Below, one piece after another: positions 7,291 to 10,405 of a stretch of 10,405 nt of DNA. This DNA is from Acidobacteriota bacterium. Lineage in GTDB: Bacteria; Acidobacteriota; Vicinamibacteria; Vicinamibacterales; UBA823. Under the pieces are notes generated by a model that saw nothing but the letters and a program-made list of their open reading frames with translations, had not been told where the DNA came from and did no database searches. The stretch spans positions 1-10,405 of the forward strand of contig PAWT01000012.1 in assembly GCA_002714165.1 (NCBI GenBank). Reading direction: 5' to 3'. A program made the translations under genes and the position numbers. The number at the start of each line of letters is the position of its first letter. Position 1 is the first letter of the stretch.

Positions 7291-7809
7291 ATGCGTTTCA
7301 GCATTGAAGTCAACGGTCGGGTGCGAACGGTGATGGTTAAACGGCCAACAGCGTCGCTTAGGCACCACCTATTAGTGGATGTAGACGGGCAGCAACACAA
7401 GGTTGATGTTCGTCGTTTGGGCACCGGCAGACTATCGATAATTCGCCTAAACGGGATGCCAACGAGTCACGAGGTGGCGGTAGTGGCCACCGGCCGCCGT
7501 GCACAATTTGACGTCCAACTTCGTGAGGGGGTGTTTCAGGCTGTCGTTGATAGCCGGCGGGCAGTGCGCCAAGTGAGGGAGGAGGACGTCTCCGGAAGAA
7601 GAGATGTCGTTGCTCCGATGTCCGGTCGGATTGTACGAGTGATGGTTGCAGACGGCGACGAGGTCGTCGAACAACAGGACCTCGTTGTCGTTGAGGCGAT
7701 GAAGATGGAGAACGTTTTGAAGGCACCGAAAGCAGGGCGCATAAAGAAGGTGCCTATCCGTGAAGGGATGACCGTTGAGGTTGGACAGACGTTAGTCTCT
7801 TTTGAGTGA
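7291..7809 (+). CDS. Biotin carboxyl carrier protein with an N-terminal beta-rich domain
   Basis: This 172-residue protein carries the biotin that shuttles CO2 between the carboxylase and carboxyltransferase encoded just upstream. The biotinyl domain occupies about 105-172, beginning DVVAPMSGRIV, and contains the canonical EAMKMEN with the biotinylated Lys at 138 (attached by a biotin protein ligase encoded elsewhere). Residues 1-90 are rich in predicted strands and basic residues and sit where the BT linker domain lies in single-chain propionyl-CoA carboxylase alpha subunits. My reading is that the BC and BT-carrier parts of such an alpha chain are encoded here as two genes. It differs from the AccB of acetyl-CoA carboxylase, which has an Ala/Pro-rich linker. 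It starts 12 bases after the previous stop; GGAAG lies too close to the ATG to be a standard Shine-Dalgarno, suggesting coupled translation. Confidence 0.92.
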   Translation: MRFSIEVNGRVRTVMVKRPTASLRHHLLVDVDGQQHKVDVRRLGTGRLSIIRLNGMPTSHEVAVVATGRRAQFDVQLREGVFQAVVDSRRAVRQVREEDVSGRRDVVAPMSGRIVRVMVADGDEVVEQQDLVVVEAMKMENVLKAPKAGRIKKVPIREGMTVEVGQTLVSFE

Positions 7810-7832
7810 GTGACTGATTGGATGAGCTGCGT

Positions 7833-10405
7833 GTGAAGGAATCCAGAACAGATTCGAACGCTGATGCGCCGACGCCTGCTGTCAAGCGTGGCAGGTGGTG
7901 GTATGCACGGCTACCTCTCGTCCTAGCTGCGGGACTGATTGCAGCGTTTGTAGTGACGAGCGTCACTGTGGATGTTGGTCCCGCTCTCCGCGGCCAGGTT
8001 GAGCAGATAGGGTCTCGGCAAGTGGGCCGACCGATGCACATCAGAAAGTTATCGGTCTATCTCTTCCTCGGCCGCTACCTAGCCGAGGATCTAGTTATTG
8101 AGGGTCCGACACCCGATGACCGTCCTTTCCTGCGAGCGGACCGCATCGTTGTGTCGATTCCTTGGTCATCACTGTTTCGTGGTGAGATCCTCTTCGATTC
8201 AATTGAGATAACTGATTGGGAGATAGTTCTTGAGAGCTTTCCTGACGGGAGACACACATTCCCCGATCTTGACGGTGACCCAGCTGATATTGATGACACA
8301 GCAGTCGCGAACGGTTCTGACAACGGCGATCTGTTTATTACCACGCTCAGCTACATCCGTGCCCATCGTGGGACAGTTATCTTTGATGATTACGGATCGA
8401 ACTGGAGTGCTGTGACGCCAAACTTCGATATTACCGTGACCAAGCTTACGGATTATCGGGGACAAGTCTCGTTCTCCAATGGCACCGTGCAGGTCGGATC
8501 GTACGAGCCAATTACAGCATCGGTACAAGCGGATTTTGGGATTGAGGGTAGTGATGTCATGTTCGATCGACTTGACCTGGAGACGAACGGCACCATTTCC
8601 CATCTAGTGGGTAAAGTAGAAACAGCGAATTGGCCAGAGCAACACTACGAGGTGCAATCAGAAGGAGACTTAGGAGTTCTCCGGGACATCTTTTTTGCTC
8701 ATGACCCGTTCACTGTAGGCGGAATGGGGCACTTTGGCGGAACTTATCATAAGTACGAGAACGGCTATGACCTCCGCGGAGATTTCCGGAGTGATCTAGC
8801 AACGATTAATGAGCAGCCGTTCCTTGAGCTTTCCGGCTCACTACATTGGCGTAACGATGATTTTGACGTTTTTGATACTTCCTCTATTTTCCACGATGGC
8901 CCATTGCAGTTCGAATATGCACTGAGGTCACCCGATCTTCCCGACGGTCACACTGGTCGTCTTGACATGAACTATCGGAATGTTGACTTGCACCTGCTTA
9001 CCGACAAACTAGCCCTTGCCGGTGTTCGTTTGCAGGGTCAAGCGACGGGGTGGAACCGCATGTCGTGGCCACGCGGCCATTTCCAAGAACACGAAGGCGA
9101 AGGGCATGTTGAAGCGCTGCCACCGAATGGTGTTCAACTCCAGGCTGCATTGGTCGATCAGGCGGTGTTAAACCCCGAGACCGCATCATCGCAACCCTTC
9201 AGGCGCTTTTCTATCGGTGGGTCGACGAGCTACCGGTTGGGGCCTAAGTGGATCGACCTTGCGGTTGGGAGCTGGATTGCTACGCCGCGGACACGTATCG
9301 TGTTTGAAGGACGGACTGCCTATGGTGATGATTCCGAGATCCCATTTAACATGACGAGCGCCGATTGGCAGGAGACCGATCAAATTCTTTCGGGTGTCAT
9401 GACCGCTTTTGGCGAACTGACAAATGAGTTCGAAATTTCTGGCCGGGGCACGTTTAACGGTGTCATACAGGGAGCGATTTCAAGTCCACGGGTTTCGGGC
9501 GTGTTTGCTGCCAAAGGCATGCGTCTTTGGGATGTGATGTGGGGTCGGTGGGCGGGTGAAGCGATCATCGAGGACGGGTACTACGAAATTACGGACGGAC
9601 ATGTGACCGACGGAGATTCGGAAATCGAATTCGATGGGCGGTTCGCTTTTAGCTATCCACGAACTGATGGTGATGAAGAAATGAACGCCACGTTCAAAAT
9701 CACTGATCGACGCGCTACGGATTTTCTTACAGCATTTGAGCAAGAAGGGTACCGCGTCGAAGGGTTACTGTCTGGCGAGTTACATCTCTATGGACATTAC
9801 GAGGCGCCGTTTGGGTTCGGTCAGATGTCGATGCGCAACGGTACAGCATACGGTGAACCAGTTGAATCTGGTGTTGCGGGGCTCCGTTTCGAAGGTGTAG
9901 GTGTTCGGCTCGACGGTATGGAGATGGTCAAGGGTGGCGGCGTCGTCACCGGTGCTGCATTCGTCAATTGGCTAGGCACTTACACATTCAATGCGGATGG
10001 TTATGGAATTCCGATGTCGGAGGTGGCGACGGTCGAGAATCCGTACGTACCCCTTTCGGGGACGCTCCAGTTCACCGCTTCAGGTGTCGGGGCGTTTGAG
10101 ACTCCCAACTACGATGTTCGTGGTCGTGTGGACAGCCTTTTCATGAGTGAGGAGGAAATTGGGCAGGTGACCGGACGCATCGGTGTGAGAAACGAGGAGT
10201 TGGAGATTGAAATTGAAGCGGCCTCACCGAGGCTGGCGATTTCAGCGCTAGGCCGAGTTGCTCTGACGACTGAAGGTGACGCTGAGTTGGCATTCCGTTT
10301 CACCGACACCGCGCTCGATCCTTACATAAGGGTTTTCGAGCCTCGACTTCAGCCGTACACCACGATCCTTGCGAGTGGTTCAACCCGAATTGTGGGCGAA
10401 CTCAG
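7833..10405 (+). CDS. AsmA/TamB-like envelope protein (3' end outside window)
   Basis: The frame is open from here to the window edge, at least 857 residues, with no stop. The N-terminus is a charged cytoplasmic tail (1-26), then one membrane segment (about 27-46, LPLVLAAGLIAAFVVTSVTV), then a long periplasmic part. Directly after the membrane, VGRPMHIRKLSVYLFLGRYLAEDLVIEG has the look of the AsmA/TamB N-terminal module, and the remainder is repetitive beta-strand sequence with frequent Gly-Arg and FEG/FDG patterns, as in the hydrophobic-groove lipid-transfer proteins of this superfamily. Inference: it bridges inner and outer membrane for lipid transport or outer-membrane assembly. Start choice: a TGA at 7815-7817 limits the frame; GTG 7833 has GGATGAG 6 bases upstream, whereas TTG 7818 has no clear site. 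The C-terminal TamB domain cannot be seen, so AsmA-like versus TamB is unresolved. Confidence 0.8.
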   Translation, partial: MKESRTDSNADAPTPAVKRGRWWYARLPLVLAAGLIAAFVVTSVTVDVGPALRGQVEQIGSRQVGRPMHIRKLSVYLFLGRYLAEDLVIEGPTPDDRPFLRADRIVVSIPWSSLFRGEILFDSIEITDWEIVLESFPDGRHTFPDLDGDPADIDDTAVANGSDNGDLFITTLSYIRAHRGTVIFDDYGSNWSAVTPNFDITVTKLTDYRGQVSFSNGTVQVGSYEPITASVQADFGIEGSDVMFDRLDLETNGTISHLVGKVETANWPEQHYEVQSEGDLGVLRDIFFAHDPFTVGGMGHFGGTYHKYENGYDLRGDFRSDLATINEQPFLELSGSLHWRNDDFDVFDTSSIFHDGPLQFEYALRSPDLPDGHTGRLDMNYRNVDLHLLTDKLALAGVRLQGQATGWNRMSWPRGHFQEHEGEGHVEALPPNGVQLQAALVDQAVLNPETASSQPFRRFSIGGSTSYRLGPKWIDLAVGSWIATPRTRIVFEGRTAYGDDSEIPFNMTSADWQETDQILSGVMTAFGELTNEFEISGRGTFNGVIQGAISSPRVSGVFAAKGMRLWDVMWGRWAGEAIIEDGYYEITDGHVTDGDSEIEFDGRFAFSYPRTDGDEEMNATFKITDRRATDFLTAFEQEGYRVEGLLSGELHLYGHYEAPFGFGQMSMRNGTAYGEPVESGVAGLRFEGVGVRLDGMEMVKGGGVVTGAAFVNWLGTYTFNADGYGIPMSEVATVENPYVPLSGTLQFTASGVGAFETPNYDVRGRVDSLFMSEEEIGQVTGRIGVRNEELEIEIEAASPRLAISALGRVALTTEGDAELAFRFTDTALDPYIRVFEPRLQPYTTILASGSTRIVGEL

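Noticed and set aside
8199..8603. 134-codon reading frame on the minus strand within the AsmA/TamB-like gene
   Set aside because: The + strand frame is continuously open across the region with a coherent beta-rich protein, and the minus-strand translation has no recognisable motif or start signal.
1..10405. Mobile element, CRISPR array, tRNA/rRNA or defence system
   Set aside because: Reading both strands I saw no transposase or integrase, no regularly spaced direct repeats, no tRNA-like cloverleaf and no defence-type domains; conserved housekeeping and envelope genes fill nearly all of the window.

Overview
The window is a single-direction run of eight protein-coding genes on the + strand, from a Gram-negative (diderm) bacterium with middling GC content. 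In order they are: the two-subunit protease HslV-HslU, a fibronectin-type lipoprotein, a small class transaldolase, a three-gene biotin-dependent acyl-CoA carboxylase (carboxyltransferase, biotin carboxylase, separate biotin carrier), and the start of a very large AsmA/TamB-like envelope protein that runs off the right edge. The lipobox protein and the TamB-like protein imply an outer membrane. The gene content and order remind me of Acidobacteriota (Vicinamibacteria-like), but this is an impression from protein character and not a proven assignment.

Layout. Bases 1-63 hold no gene I can name. hslV (64-591) and hslU (636-2015) form the classic pair. The lipoprotein gene starts on a GTG overlapping the hslU stop by 4 bases, so it is almost certainly co-transcribed and translationally coupled. 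A 50-base gap with a small GC-rich hairpin and a very good Shine-Dalgarno leads into the transaldolase gene (3442-4095). The carboxyltransferase gene (4117-5661) follows after 21 bases. The only sizeable gap, about 100 bases (5662-5763), separates it from the biotin carboxylase gene and holds three inverted repeats and a possible extended -10 promoter. The biotin carrier gene (7291-7809) and the TamB-like gene (7833 to the edge) follow closely.

Function. HslUV is an ATP-dependent cytoplasmic protease. The carboxylase genes together supply all three activities needed to carboxylate a short acyl-CoA, probably propionyl-CoA: the biotin carboxylase loads CO2 onto biotin on Lys138 of the carrier, and the carboxyltransferase moves it to the acyl-CoA. 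The transaldolase belongs to the non-oxidative pentose phosphate pathway. The lipoprotein and TamB-like protein belong to the envelope. I see no mobile element, tRNA, CRISPR, phage or defence gene. The region reads as ordinary core-genome content, and I did not find an undescribed system; the findings listed are modest points on start sites, active-site residues, subunit splitting and the structured intergenic gap.
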